Below are positions 27,263-38,886 of a stretch of 64,000 nucleotides of DNA, piece by piece. The DNA comes from Rhodohalobacter mucosus (GTDB taxonomy: Bacteria > Bacteroidota > Rhodothermia > Balneolales > Balneolaceae), in assembly GCF_003150675.1 (NCBI RefSeq), contig NZ_QGGB01000006.1:62001-126000 (forward strand), given 5' to 3'. A model generated the notes under the pieces. It was not told the origin of the DNA and did not search any database. It was given only the letters and a program-made list of their open reading frames with translations. The stretch's first letter is position 1. Each line of letters starts with the position of its first letter. Made by a program: the position numbers and the translations under genes.

Positions 27263-28993
27263 ATGCCCGTCCACAATAGTGACATTTCCGATATGTTAAG
27301 AAAAGCGGCAGATCTGCTTGAAATTGAGGGCGCTGATGAGTTTCGGGTACGATCGTATCGGCAGGCCGCACGGTCGATTGATAACCTGACGGAAAATCTG
27401 ACCGATAAAGTGTCAGACGGGGAAGATCTCACCGGCATTCCGGATGTGGGTGAAAGCATTGCGGAGAAGATTGAGGAGATTGTGAAAACCGGCTCACTGA
27501 AGCAGCTCGAAGAGATCAAAAAGAGGGTGCCTGAAGAGCTTGCTGATCTGCTGAACCTGGAAGGCATTGGCCCCAAGCGCGCCAAAGAGATATATGATGA
27601 ACTGGATGTTGACAGCATTACTGACCTCCGTGAGGCCGTAGAAAAACATAAGGTCCGGGAGATCGAGGGCTTCGGCAAAAAAACCGAGGAAAAAATCGGG
27701 AGAGAACTTGAGCGGCAGAGCAATCAGGAATCGCGGACACTTCTGTCGCGTGCGGAAGAAATCGCTGAACCGCTGCTTGAATATCTTAACGAGTGCAAGG
27801 AGGCAGACAGGATTGTGATTGCGGGGAGTTACCGGCGGCGTAAAGAGACTGTGGGTGATCTGGATATTCTGGCTACCGGTGAGGATGAGGAAGCCATTGC
27901 AAATCATTTTGTGAGTTACGAAGACGTGGATGAAGTGATTAAAAAGGGGGAAAAACGCACCTCTATTCGCCTGAAATCCGGTCTGCAGGTGGATATGGCC
28001 GTTCTTTCCAAAGAATCGTTCGGGGCGGCACTGATCTACTTTACCGGTTCCAAGGAGCATGGAATCCATCTGCGCGAACGGGCTCTCGCCCGCGATCTGA
28101 AAGTGAACGAGTACGGCATCTTCAGGGAAGGCGAAGACGAACCCATTGCAGGTGAAACGGAAGAAGAGATGTATGAAGCTCTCGATTTGGCCTGGGTGCC
28201 GCCCGAAATGAGGGAGAACCGCGGGGAGATTGAACTGGCGGAGAAGGATAATCTTCCCGATCTCATCACCCTTGACGACATCAAAGGGGATATCCACATG
28301 CATACAACCTATACCGACGGAGGAGCCTCCATAAGGGAGATGGCTGAGGCAGCCCGGGACCTGGGTTATCAATACATCGCGATAACCGACCATTCAAAGC
28401 GCGTAAATGTAGCCGGCGGGCTTGATGCAGACGAGCTGGCTGAGCAGCTGAAGGAAATTGACGAATTGAACGATGAAACAGACGGGATCCGGATTCTGAA
28501 GGGTGCCGAAGTGGATATTCTGGAAGACGGATCGCTGGACCTTCCGGATGATATTCTGAGCCGGCTTGACCTGCGTATCTGTTCGGTGCACTACCACATG
28601 GATATGGATAGCGATAAACAGACCGAGCGAATCCTGAAGGCAATGGACAATCCCTGGTTTGACATCCTGGCACATCCAACCGGCCGTCTGCTGCAGAAGC
28701 GTGAGGCGATGGAGCTGGACCTGGAAGCCATCATGGATAAAGCGGCGGAGAAAAAGATCCTGATGGAAATCAACGCCAATCCTGAACGGCTGGACCTCAA
28801 TGACCGCAACTGTAAAATGGCCATGGAAAGGGGATTGATGATTTCCGTTGCGACCGACGCGCACAGCATAGGTGATCTGAAAAACATGAAATACGGTGTG
28901 TACCAGGCGCGGCGCGGCTGGCTTGAACCCAAAAATGTAGTGAACACCCTCGGAGTTGATGAGCTGCTGGAACACTTTGGCAAGAACGGATGA
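27263..28993 (+). CDS. polX: DNA polymerase X family protein with PHP domain
   Basis: This 576-residue gap-filling polymerase contains an N-terminal helix-hairpin-helix region (I-P-D-V-G-E-S-I-A-E-K near 50-60 and G-I-G-P-K-R-A-K-E near 100), the nucleotidyltransferase motif G-S-Y-R-R-R ... G-D-L-D-I-L at about 188-203 with a third Asp in L-Q-V-D-M-A, and a C-terminal PHP phosphoesterase (H-M-H-T-T-Y-T-D-G at about 345-353) that supplies 3'-5' exonuclease and end-cleaning activity. The length is typical for bacterial PolX. It acts in base excision and possibly end repair, and lies 36 bases before ligA on the same strand: a likely repair operon. Confidence 0.95.
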   Translation: MPVHNSDISDMLRKAADLLEIEGADEFRVRSYRQAARSIDNLTENLTDKVSDGEDLTGIPDVGESIAEKIEEIVKTGSLKQLEEIKKRVPEELADLLNLEGIGPKRAKEIYDELDVDSITDLREAVEKHKVREIEGFGKKTEEKIGRELERQSNQESRTLLSRAEEIAEPLLEYLNECKEADRIVIAGSYRRRKETVGDLDILATGEDEEAIANHFVSYEDVDEVIKKGEKRTSIRLKSGLQVDMAVLSKESFGAALIYFTGSKEHGIHLRERALARDLKVNEYGIFREGEDEPIAGETEEEMYEALDLAWVPPEMRENRGEIELAEKDNLPDLITLDDIKGDIHMHTTYTDGGASIREMAEAARDLGYQYIAITDHSKRVNVAGGLDADELAEQLKEIDELNDETDGIRILKGAEVDILEDGSLDLPDDILSRLDLRICSVHYHMDMDSDKQTERILKAMDNPWFDILAHPTGRLLQKREAMELDLEAIMDKAAEKKILMEINANPERLDLNDRNCKMAMERGLMISVATDAHSIGDLKNMKYGVYQARRGWLEPKNVVNTLGVDELLEHFGKNG

Positions 28994-29025
28994 ACGAATA
29001 AACAATAAACGGGTACCGGAGCTGA

Positions 29026-31116
<2,091 letters not shown>

Positions 31117-31302
31117 AAAAGTTGGAACAGGTTTACATTAAGGTAAACATAACGTGAGTTTGATATCAGGAAATGAAACGTGATTTATTCAATCCCACGC
31201 CCAGCAGGGTAACAGGCGGAGGCACATCATTTGAAATGAATGGGTAGTGGATTCTGTTGTATAAATGAGGTTAATTACTCATCCTAAAATTTGGGAGATA
31301 TC

Positions 31303-31719
31303 ATGCAAATCAAAGACTACTACGTTCCGGTTATTCATTCATTTGATTTTATCGATAGTGAAGAGGAAACCAGAGAATCGATCAAAACGGTACTGGGTGT
31401 ATTGGCTACTTCAGTTTCTGAGGAAATGGTAAGAGATTTTTCGGCCCAGCTGCCCGACTGGCTCGATTATGATGCTCTCCGGGGTGAAAACAGGAATACG
31501 ATCTCCAGGATACCGGCGGATTGCAAGGAGGTATTGAAGGAGGAGTACGGATTCGACGACACGGATGCGGAAGCCCTTATGTACAAGGTTGTCGCGATCA
31601 CTGTTCAGAACAGTACGGGGAACCTGGGTGATCTCATTCTGGAGCTGCCGGATGAATGGGAGGAAGTGTTCAATCAGTCGCCCAAACGCGAAAACGTTGA
31701 AGATGAACCGGTAATCTGA
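31303..31719 (+). CDS. DUF2267 protein (paralogue 2 of 3)
   Basis: The protein has 138 residues. ATG 31303 is chosen because GGGAG at 31293-31297 lies five bases upstream; the frame also extends to a TTG at 31291 that would include this site. The sequence has the DUF2267 arrangement of a V-L-G-V-L-A-T-S-V helix followed by F-S-A-Q-L-P-D-W-L and a second repeat ending in D-L-I-L-E-L-P-D-E-W. Function unknown. The gene follows ligA by 186 bases and precedes an aldo/keto reductase by 277 bases, so it is probably separately transcribed. Confidence 0.75.
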   Translation: MQIKDYYVPVIHSFDFIDSEEETRESIKTVLGVLATSVSEEMVRDFSAQLPDWLDYDALRGENRNTISRIPADCKEVLKEEYGFDDTDAEALMYKVVAITVQNSTGNLGDLILELPDEWEEVFNQSPKRENVEDEPVI

Positions 31720-31996
31720 ACGAACATCAGCAGGAGCCGGATGAACAGAGATCCGGAGTGCCCATAATTCTGAGACAAAACTGGATGGGAAATCTCGCAG
31801 ACACGTAAAATTGGCGGGGTGTGATGAGCAAAAAAAGGATGACCTATGTTTGGAGGTGCACTTCCCGTTGGTATGACGGAGGACCCCTAGCACCATGAAA
31901 GAGGCATCCGGTACACGCTCATTCCGGGGCCGCATGAAGAGCATTTGACTGCAAACAGTGTATAAGAAAAGATAAAAGAGAAAGGAGTAAACAGCT

Positions 31997-32944
31997 ATGA
32001 AAACATTTCAATTTAATAACGGTGATGAGTTGCCTGCGATCGGCCTTGGAACCTGGAAATCGGAAAAAGATGCGGTTGGCAGAGCGGTGAAAGAAGCACT
32101 TGCAGCCGGATATCGCCACATTGATTGTGCGGCTGACTATGACAATGAAGAGTATGTGGGCAAGGCGCTTTCTGAATTCTTTTCAGACGGGGAGATTGCG
32201 AGAAAGGATGTATGGGTTACATCCAAACTCTGGAATAACGCCCATAAGGAAGAAGATGTAATTCCTGCCCTGAAACAGACGCTGCAGGATCTTCAGCTGG
32301 ACTATCTGGACCTGTATCTGATTCACTGGCCGGTTGCGTTCAAGCCGGATGTAAGATACCCGGAAGATGACGGCGATTTTCTTTCTCTCGACGAAGTGCC
32401 ATTGATCGAAACGTGGTCTGCCATGCTGAAAGCAAAAGAGCAGGGGCTGATCCGGCATGCGGGAGTTTCAAATTTCAGCATCAAAAAGTTGAAGAACCTA
32501 GCTTCTCAGACGGATGACACTCCTGAAATGAACCAGGTTGAACTCCATCCCTACCTGCAGCAGCAGGAACTGGTGGATTATTGCCATGAAAACAACATCC
32601 ACGTAACCGCGTATTCGCCGCTGGGAAGCAGTGACAGGCCGGATGCCCTGAAAAGGGATGACGAACCGAGCCTGTTAAACAATGATACTATCGAAGAGAT
32701 TGCGGCGAAACATAATGCAACGCCCGCTCAGGTGCTTATAAGATGGTCGGTTGAGCGGGATACAGCGGTGATTCCGAAGTCGGAAAATCCGGGCCGAATC
32801 AGGGAGAACATCAAAAGCATCGAGCTGGATCTGGACGAAGGGGATATGAATAAGATCAGTGATCTGGACAGGCATTTCCGATATGTACACGGCAAGTTTT
32901 TTGAAATCGGGGATAACTCGTACGACAACATTTTTGATGACTGA
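31997..32944 (+). CDS. Aldo/keto reductase
   Basis: This 315-residue NADPH-dependent oxidoreductase has the full AKR tetrad D43, Y48, K77 and H110 in their usual contexts (H-I-D-C-A-x-x-Y, T-S-K-L-W, L-I-H-W-P), and the NADP-binding I-P-K-S near residue 258. It reduces aldehydes or ketones; exact substrate unknown. An AAGGAG-like site lies about 12 bases before ATG 31997. It ends 21 bases from the 3' end of thiL on the other strand (convergent). Confidence 0.95.
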   Translation: MKTFQFNNGDELPAIGLGTWKSEKDAVGRAVKEALAAGYRHIDCAADYDNEEYVGKALSEFFSDGEIARKDVWVTSKLWNNAHKEEDVIPALKQTLQDLQLDYLDLYLIHWPVAFKPDVRYPEDDGDFLSLDEVPLIETWSAMLKAKEQGLIRHAGVSNFSIKKLKNLASQTDDTPEMNQVELHPYLQQQELVDYCHENNIHVTAYSPLGSSDRPDALKRDDEPSLLNNDTIEEIAAKHNATPAQVLIRWSVERDTAVIPKSENPGRIRENIKSIELDLDEGDMNKISDLDRHFRYVHGKFFEIGDNSYDNIFDD

Positions 32945-32965
32945 AAACGAGTTGTCCGTTGATTG

Positions 32966-34000
32966 TCAGTCCGATTTAAACTGATCAAATCCGTGAGCGC
33001 CCGGGTCAAAATTCCGGCCGTTTTTGAGGAAACGGACGCCTGCATTGCCATCCGAAACACTGCCGATCACGGAGAAAGGGGTATCGGGAAACGAGTTCTG
33101 AAAACTGCGTTTCAGGTTCTCCTCCCTGTCGCTGTGAAAAGAGAAAAGAAGAGCATAATCTTCGCCCGCCGTAAGCGCAATCTCCTCAGGAGACCATGAA
33201 AAAGCATTGCACACCTCCGCAAGCACATCGCTCACGGGAAGACGGTCTGTATGAATCGTGAGTTTTGCGCCCGACTGTTTTGCAATATGGGCGGCATCGG
33301 AGCGGATTCCGTCAGACACGTCTATCATGGAGTGAACGAATCCGCTTTCGGCAAGAAAAATGGCTTCCCGCACATAAATGGTTGGACGATTGTGGGCGCT
33401 GATTAGGTGCCTGTGAAGGGGCAGGTCCGGAGAGCTCGATTGCTTAAGCAGCCGAAGCCCCGCTCCGGAGTCGCCAACCCTGCCGATTAAGCCCAATTTA
33501 TCTCCGGGTTTCGCGCCTGAACGAAGGAGAATGTTCTTTTCCGGGATGGATCCGAGTACCGTAAAATTGACGATAACGGAGTTGCTTTTTACGGTATCGC
33601 CACCGATCAATTTCATACCATGAGTATCACAAAGTCCCTTTATCCCGCCAAAAAAGCCATTCAGCCAGTCAGGATCCGTATTCCCGGGAAGGCCAATGCT
33701 CAGCAGTGCATACCGGGGTTTACCACCCATTGCGGAAATATCGCTGATGTTCACAGCAAGAGACGTATAGCCAAGATCTTCAGCTGAAATCCAGTTGCGT
33801 TTGAAATGACGCCCTTCAACCAGCATGTCGGTAGTGATGAGTGTGGCAAATCCGTTCGAAGTATTTCGAATAACGGCACAATCGTCACCAATACCCATTG
33901 AATCGTGAGTGTTGCCTGACCCTGTTAAACGGGCGATGCGTTCAATCAGGCCGAATTCACCCAGTTCTTCCGGTGATTCCTCTTCATCAAACCAATTCAT
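32966..34000 (-). CDS. thiL: Thiamine-monophosphate kinase
   Basis: This 344-residue enzyme phosphorylates thiamine monophosphate to the active cofactor thiamine diphosphate. Recognisable features are the N-terminal F-G-L-I-E-R-I, G-I-G-D-D-C-A-V, the metal-binding D-M-L-V-E-G-R-H-F, and G-G-D-T and M-I-D-V-S-D-G-I later on, all typical of ThiL in the AIR-synthase fold. No thiamine biosynthesis gene or TPP riboswitch is nearby. Length is normal. The gene stands alone, divergent from the small coiled-coil gene. Confidence 0.95.
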   Translation of the reverse strand: MNWFDEEESPEELGEFGLIERIARLTGSGNTHDSMGIGDDCAVIRNTSNGFATLITTDMLVEGRHFKRNWISAEDLGYTSLAVNISDISAMGGKPRYALLSIGLPGNTDPDWLNGFFGGIKGLCDTHGMKLIGGDTVKSNSVIVNFTVLGSIPEKNILLRSGAKPGDKLGLIGRVGDSGAGLRLLKQSSSPDLPLHRHLISAHNRPTIYVREAIFLAESGFVHSMIDVSDGIRSDAAHIAKQSGAKLTIHTDRLPVSDVLAEVCNAFSWSPEEIALTAGEDYALLFSFHSDREENLKRSFQNSFPDTPFSVIGSVSDGNAGVRFLKNGRNFDPGAHGFDQFKSD

Positions 34001-34126
34001 GTTATCCTTGCCATCTGTTCTGTGCAGGTTGAGGTTCAGGGAATGTATTCAGGGAAAAAATCATTTTTATATATAGAGACGAATCATAGAAATTTGTCAA
34101 TCTTAAACCTTAGATAAAGGGGAAAA

Positions 34127-34417
34127 ATGAACAGAGAGCAATATATTGATAATATGGCCGCGAAACTGAAAGAGTGGAATGCAGAAGTGGAAAAGCTGGA
34201 GGCCAAAGCCCAGCGGGCAGGCACGGATGCCAAAAAAGAGATCAGCAAGGAGATCCAGGAATTGCGTACCAAAAAGAATGTGGCGCAGGATAAGCTGGAT
34301 GATGTAAAAGAGGCCGGCGAAGATGCGTGGAAAGAACTTCAAACGGAAGCCGAGGACGCTTTTGAGGACATTAAAAGTGCCCTGGATAATGCAGTGAACA
34401 GGTTTGAGGATATTTGA
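34127..34417 (+). CDS. Small coiled-coil protein, sll1863-like
   Basis: This 96-residue protein is almost all heptad-type helix rich in Lys, Glu and Ala (L-K-E-W-N-A-E-V-E-K-L-E-A-K-A), with no Cys, His or membrane segment. It resembles the short sll1863-type stress proteins of cyanobacteria and other bacteria. AAAGGGG lies just before the ATG. A stress role is inferred from the family only. Confidence 0.7.
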   Translation: MNREQYIDNMAAKLKEWNAEVEKLEAKAQRAGTDAKKEISKEIQELRTKKNVAQDKLDDVKEAGEDAWKELQTEAEDAFEDIKSALDNAVNRFEDI

Positions 34418-34463
34418 TATTTGGTTAGTGGTTGGTGGTCAGTGAAATAACAGACGTCAGACG

Positions 34464-34721
34464 TCAAACGTCAGATGTGTGTATTAAGATGTCGGTAGTG
34501 AGGTCTGCAACCAGTGGAATGGCATTGTATCCATTAACCGGATAAGCTCTGATTGAAGAGTAGTGACCGGAGATCTCTGAATGATCTTCTTCAAAGGCTC
34601 TTTTCGCTACGCGTTCAAAAAATGAGCCCTTTCCATTTCGAATCACTTCTGCCTGCTCCTCACAGCTTTCTTGAACTGCGAAGTAGTTAGCGTAGTGGAG
34701 CCTTCTGCCCTCTGCGGCCAC
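34464..34721 (-). CDS. Doubtful small ORF
   Basis: An 85-residue frame with balanced composition, but both ends lie in dispersed repeat-like DNA (ACGTCAG heptamers at the C-terminal end, and the GCGTAGT/GCGAAGT motif that recurs at 35949-36001 at the N-terminal end). The family is not recognised. The middle (E-E-Q-A-E-V-I-R-N-G-K-G-S-F-F) could be a relic of a real gene. Confidence 0.25.
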   Translation of the reverse strand: MAAEGRRLHYANYFAVQESCEEQAEVIRNGKGSFFERVAKRAFEEDHSEISGHYSSIRAYPVNGYNAIPLVADLTTDILIHTSDV

Positions 34722-34812
34722 TTACACACCGTGTCACTTGAGCGAAACGCATCCAACGGGTGAACTGTTGTTCAATAAGAAGACAAAATATTCAATAACA
34801 AGGATTTAAAAT

Positions 34813-35772
34813 ATGAGTACCGAACAGGAAAAGATGACCGCCGCCTATATCAATGATTTTGGAGGACCGGATAAGGTGCAAACCGGCGAACTGGACAAAC
34901 CGGAACCGGATGAAGGAGACGTGCTGGTGCGAGTGGGTGCTGCCGGCGTCAATCCCGTAGATGCAGCCGTCGTGCAGGGGATGCTGAAAGATGCCATTCC
35001 TTCAGACTTTCCGCTTATTCCGGGGTGGGACCTTGCCGGTACCGTGGAGGCAAGAGGTTATGCAGCCCGAAGATTTGAGGTAGGGGATAAGGTTATGGCG
35101 TATGCAAGACGGCCCGTGATACAGCAAGGAACATTTGCGGAGTATGTTGCGCTGCCCGAAGCGTACCTGGCGCGCAAACCCGAATTCCTCAGCATAAAAC
35201 AGGCCGGGGGCGTGCCTCTGACCGGGCTTACGGCCTATCAATCGCTTTTTGATGCGGGACAGCTGAAAGAGGGCGAAACGATTGTGATTCTGGGCGCATC
35301 GGGAGGCGTTGGATCATTTGCAGTGCAGCTGGCCTCCTGGAAAGGAGCGCGCGTAATTGGCGTGGCGGGTTCGTCTAACCAGGAGTACATGATAGAGCTG
35401 GGGGCGGACGAAACCATCGACTACAGCGCAGGCGATGTGGGAGAAGCGGTTAACGAAATTGCTCCCGACGGAGTTGATTTTATTTATCACTGCTCTCGCG
35501 GTGATTCACTGAGTCAGTGCGCCGATACGATCAGGCAGGGCGGACGCCTGATTTCCATTACCGACAGCAACCCTGACCGCCGCGATGACGTACGCTTCGA
35601 ATATGTTTTTGTGGAACCCAATGCTTCTCAGCTCGGTCACCTGGCCCGGCTTGCCGATGGCGGACATCTTGATGTCAATATCACCCAAACCTGGCCGCTG
35701 GACGAAGCGGATGAAGCTCTTAAAAGCATCTCCGAGCTGCACACAAGAGGGAAAACGGTTGTAACGGTTTGA
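34813..35772 (+). CDS. NADP-dependent zinc-free alcohol dehydrogenase/quinone oxidoreductase
   Basis: This 319-residue member of the medium-chain dehydrogenase superfamily has an N-terminal GroES-like fold with V-G-A-A-G-V-N-P-V-D and a Rossmann domain with G-A-S-G-G-V-G-S-F-A near residue 160. The cysteine and histidine zinc ligands of true alcohol dehydrogenases are absent, as in quinone oxidoreductase/enoyl reductase types. It probably reduces reactive carbonyls or quinones. ATG 34813; the 3' end runs into a GATGGAC array 11 bases later. Confidence 0.9.
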   Translation: MSTEQEKMTAAYINDFGGPDKVQTGELDKPEPDEGDVLVRVGAAGVNPVDAAVVQGMLKDAIPSDFPLIPGWDLAGTVEARGYAARRFEVGDKVMAYARRPVIQQGTFAEYVALPEAYLARKPEFLSIKQAGGVPLTGLTAYQSLFDAGQLKEGETIVILGASGGVGSFAVQLASWKGARVIGVAGSSNQEYMIELGADETIDYSAGDVGEAVNEIAPDGVDFIYHCSRGDSLSQCADTIRQGGRLISITDSNPDRRDDVRFEYVFVEPNASQLGHLARLADGGHLDVNITQTWPLDEADEALKSISELHTRGKTVVTV

Positions 35773-35782
35773 ACTGCGTAAG

Positions 35783-35890
35783 TGATGGACGATGGACGAT
35801 GGGCGATGGACGATGGACGATGGACGATGGACGATGGACGATGAGTGACTGGCGACTGGCGATGAGTGACTGGCGATGAGTGACTGGCGA
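35783..35890. repeat. GATGGAC heptamer array
   Basis: About eight GATGGAC units pass into GAGTGAC and TGGCGAC units while keeping 7-nt spacing. It fills the gap after the oxidoreductase gene; the rest of 35773-36123 holds a second set of repeated TGCGAAG/TAGCGTAG motifs (35949-36001) and no gene. Confidence 0.85.
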
Positions 35891-36123
35891 TTTACAGCTG
35901 ACTACCGTCTTGACAATTGCCAACACCCTGTACCTCGCACCCCCTGGTCTGCGAAGCTTTCCTGATCTGCGAAGCTTTAGCGTAGTAGTTAGCGTAGTAG
36001 ACTGCACCCTAAAAACCGAACGCACCTTTCAGCTCCATCTCTTCTATGATGTGTTTATTTACTGTTTTCAATACTATTTATCATTGAAAAGGCAAAAATC
36101 GGGTTTACTATCCGAAATAGTAA

Positions 36124-37245
36124 TCAGTAAGAACCGGGCAATTCCAAATCAAGCACCTCAAGTCGTATGTTGTCTTCAGTGCTGCTGTTTTTACCCGTCA
36201 GTTTGTTTCCGTTGAACGATACCGGGAAAAAGTGAGGCGCCACACTGCAATAAACAGTCTCTTTTGACACCTGGTTATGGAGCACGATGATTTTCTCGCT
36301 GCTGCCGGCATAAAATGAGGAGATAACGACCCATTCTTTGGTTGCGAATAGGTCGTGGTTCAATGGCAGTTGACCCGATTTATCAATGAACTCTTTCAAT
36401 ACAGGTTCGACATCGAGTATGGGTTCCAGCCGGTTTGTCAGGTAAGCTTTTGACAGATGGTTGTTTTTACGTTCTGTTTGATTGACATAGGAGATCGAAT
36501 CGATGGCACCTGTAAGTAAGTTTCGTTTTTGCCATTCAGATTGATGAGAATTTAATAAATAAAAATAGTCTCCATTTTGGCTCCAAAGCGGTTGACGCGC
36601 CAGCGGATGATCAATGTACAGCCCATTGTCTGATTCAATTTTTTCTGTGCCTTCAAATTCAAATAGCAGCTCATCAGAATTGAATGTGCCGTCTGCTTTG
36701 TACAAACGATAGCTGTTCGCACGGGTTATATTAGCTTCAAAATGATTCAAGAGAGTATAAACACCTGAAGGTGTCACAAATATGTTCACCAAAAACATTG
36801 TGTCGGGAACGTCCGGTGAAAAAGAGGTTACATAATCGATCTCATCATCAGCAATCTGAAATTTGCTCACTCTTGTCAGATTTCTGTCGAGCACATATAA
36901 ATATCCGTCTGATCCCCTGTGCAATTGATTAATTAATTCAAATTCACCCGGACCCCGGCCCCGGCCTCCGGCTGATGCAACGTCACTTCCGTCCGCCTTA
37001 AGCAGGTTAAGCGTCAGCAGCGACAGATCAACAACAATCAGCCGATCGTCACTCCACCTCAGGATGTCGCCAAGCCTGTTTACAGTTGGTGTATTTATTT
37101 CAGTGCTTCCGATCACAGCAACTTCCCGGATTTCACTGGTTAACTGGGCCAGGAATAGATCCTCTGATTTGTCATATAGAGACTGATTTTCAGTGCATGA
37201 CAGAAAGATGAAAAAACCAATAACTGCAGTAAGATTTTTATACAT
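36124..37245 (-). CDS. 6-bladed beta-propeller lipoprotein (DUF5128-like)
   Basis: This 373-residue protein has a signal peptide ending in a lipobox (F-L-S-C, lipidated Cys about 16). The signature G-R-G-R-G-P-G-E-F near residue 95 and repeated strands with V-L-D-R-N and similar motifs mark the 6-bladed propeller family widespread in Bacteroidota. It would sit on the outside of a membrane and bind an unknown partner. It follows a small Cys-rich secreted protein gene by 10 bases, which suggests the peptide is its partner. A related lipoprotein is encoded at 57313. Confidence 0.85.
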   Translation of the reverse strand: MYKNLTAVIGFFIFLSCTENQSLYDKSEDLFLAQLTSEIREVAVIGSTEINTPTVNRLGDILRWSDDRLIVVDLSLLTLNLLKADGSDVASAGGRGRGPGEFELINQLHRGSDGYLYVLDRNLTRVSKFQIADDEIDYVTSFSPDVPDTMFLVNIFVTPSGVYTLLNHFEANITRANSYRLYKADGTFNSDELLFEFEGTEKIESDNGLYIDHPLARQPLWSQNGDYFYLLNSHQSEWQKRNLLTGAIDSISYVNQTERKNNHLSKAYLTNRLEPILDVEPVLKEFIDKSGQLPLNHDLFATKEWVVISSFYAGSSEKIIVLHNQVSKETVYCSVAPHFFPVSFNGNKLTGKNSSTEDNIRLEVLDLELPGSY

Positions 37246-37255
37246 GAACCATAAC

Positions 37256-37504
37256 TTAAGCTTTTTCAGGAAAGGCTTGTTGCATGCAAAGATCCCTCAA
37301 ATTTTTACACATTTGGTTATGTTCTGCATACCCCCATGGATCTTCAAACTGATCGTTAGGATTACTATTAAGACATGAAATACCAATATCATTACATATG
37401 ATAACACATTCGTAATCGCATTGATTTGCATGTAAATCTCCCGTCGTAACCGACAATGATATACTTATCCACAAGATTATAGGTATAATGATTTTTTTTG
37501 CCAT
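37256..37504 (-). CDS. Small secreted Cys-rich protein
   Basis: This 82-residue precursor has a hydrophobic signal sequence (I-I-I-P-I-I-L-W-I) and likely cleavage after A-N or nearby. The mature part of about 55 residues has six cysteines, C-x3-C-x3-C-x6-C spacing followed by two more in the C-terminal helix, consistent with three disulfides. It resembles in layout the small NVEALA-type secreted peptides that accompany propeller lipoproteins in Bacteroidota, but I do not see that motif itself. It is the first gene of a two-gene operon with the propeller lipoprotein. Confidence 0.65.
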   Translation of the reverse strand: MAKKIIIPIILWISISLSVTTGDLHANQCDYECVIICNDIGISCLNSNPNDQFEDPWGYAEHNQMCKNLRDLCMQQAFPEKA

Positions 37505-38105
37505 AAATATTTTCAGTTAATAGAGGGTGTTGAAGCTCCCCTTTATTTCGAGGTGTTGGTTAATAAGAAGCAGATCTTAAGGAAATCATCAGGATAGACA
37601 CTCATGTCGCAAACCATTTTTATGAATGAGCGATTTCAGCTCGGCATCCTAAATCAATTGGCAAGCAGGTCCGGTCAGATTTCCCGTTCCACCAGGCGGA
37701 TTCATTAACTTGACGGCCCGCTTGACCGGCTTCAAGCTGATTCCTAAGGTTTGATTTACCCCGGACTCACCCAAACACAGCACCGTATTGGAAGATCTGA
37801 TCATCAAAGATATATGCAGCCTGTCTGGCGATAAAACCAGACGAAATCCGAGATACAGATCGCCTGGGAGCTGCGGTTTGGGCGAAAAAAAGTCAATAAG
37901 GTGCTCCCGAAAGAGAGAAAACCTTAAAAAATCTACACTATATGAAAGAACAATGGCTGTTACGCCATTTTTTTAGAAACATGGCAGTTCAGGCCTCCTT
38001 ATAGTAAGAACCAATCCAAGCCAGATCCTTACAAAAAAATAAATCGCTCATCAATCGTCACTCCCTTCGACTCCGCTCAGGGCAAGCATCGTCGATCACA
38101 TATCA
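37505..38105. other. Gene-poor region, possible decayed gene
   Basis: No convincing gene is seen. A weak plus-strand reading around 37790-37940 has protein-like stretches in two frames (such as K-P-D-E-I-R-D-T-D-R-L-G-A-A-V-W), suggesting a decayed gene whose terminator survives at 37952-37974. Composition is mixed. Confidence 0.35.
37952..37974 (+). terminator. Intrinsic terminator without an evident gene upstream
   Basis: AATGGC-TGTTAC-GCCATT followed by T7 is a clean hairpin plus U-tract. No intact plus-strand gene precedes it within 600 bases, so it probably belonged to a lost gene. Confidence 0.75.
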
Positions 38106-38300
38106 CTTACTTTTGAGTGATCAAAAGTAATCAAAAATCACCGGCGAGCAGATTCTCCGGCGGATCCGTCCTTCGCGGGTCGGTGAAAAACCAATGGTCC
38201 ATCCCAATGGTCATCGTCACTCTGAGATCTCACCGGTATGATTTTTCACTATTCGCCCCGCTCCGGTCGTCTCTGATCGCCGGATAATCTGCAGGCGGGG
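38106..38300. repeat. Palindromic repeat element, copy 3
   Basis: Hairpin TTACTTTTGA-GTGA-TCAAAAGTAA; inner arms GTGAAAAACCA / TGATTTTTCAC (one mismatch), different from copies 1 and 2 on both sides, and outer arms as before. It lies in intergenic DNA. Confidence 0.85.
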
Positions 38301-38430
38301 AATGATGTGTGAACTACTATGGACGATGGTTGATGTTTGATTTGGAATAGATCAAATATATCGTCCATCTACCATTAACCATTGACTTTTATAAATCATA
38401 AGTTGCTCATCGTACATCACATAACCCCCG
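38301..38430. repeat. Extended flank shared with repeat copy 1
   Basis: Near-identical to 16834-16970, including ATGGACGATGGTTGATGTTT and ATCGTCCATCTACCATTAAC. A short GCCTTTT/GCCTTCT heptamer patch follows at 38463-38490. No gene is seen up to 38595. Confidence 0.6.
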
Positions 38431-38595
38431 TTTCTCTATTCATCTGTTCATATGTTTTCACTGCCTTTTGCCTTCTGCCTTCTGCCTTCAACATGCAACC
38501 TTCAACCAAAAAGTCGAACGCATCCCGTAAACGATCTGTTTCTAATAGAAAGGGATAAAAACATTAACACCTACAAACTTTAACACATAGAAAAA

Positions 38596-38808
38596 ATGGA
38601 AATCACAGAGAAAACACGTCGGGAACTGGAACGAAGAGTGGATGAACTGGAAGATTTTATTGCCAAAAAAGGAATCGGCTCAGAATACCTGCAGCGAGCC
38701 GAACGAGCACAGCGCGACCTGAATCTTGCACTTCTGTTCGGATCTGCCGCCGTCGCATTGGGCGTCGCTGCATGGACAGTATATAAGTTCAGAGACGGTG
38801 AAGGATGA
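38596..38808 (+). CDS. Small single-span membrane protein
   Basis: This 70-residue protein has an N-terminal amphipathic Arg/Glu-rich helix (R-R-E-L-E-R-R-V-D-E-L-E) and one hydrophobic helix at about 45-63 (A-L-L-F-G-S-A-A-V-A-L-G-V-A-A-W). No family is recognised. It probably sits in the inner membrane. Alone between repeat regions. Confidence 0.6.
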   Translation: MEITEKTRRELERRVDELEDFIAKKGIGSEYLQRAERAQRDLNLALLFGSAAVALGVAAWTVYKFRDGEG

Positions 38809-38886
38809 ATGATGGACGATGAATGATGAGTAATGGACGATTTGTTTAAGCACTGGAGTAGACGTTCCGCATTAAATATGTAGTTT

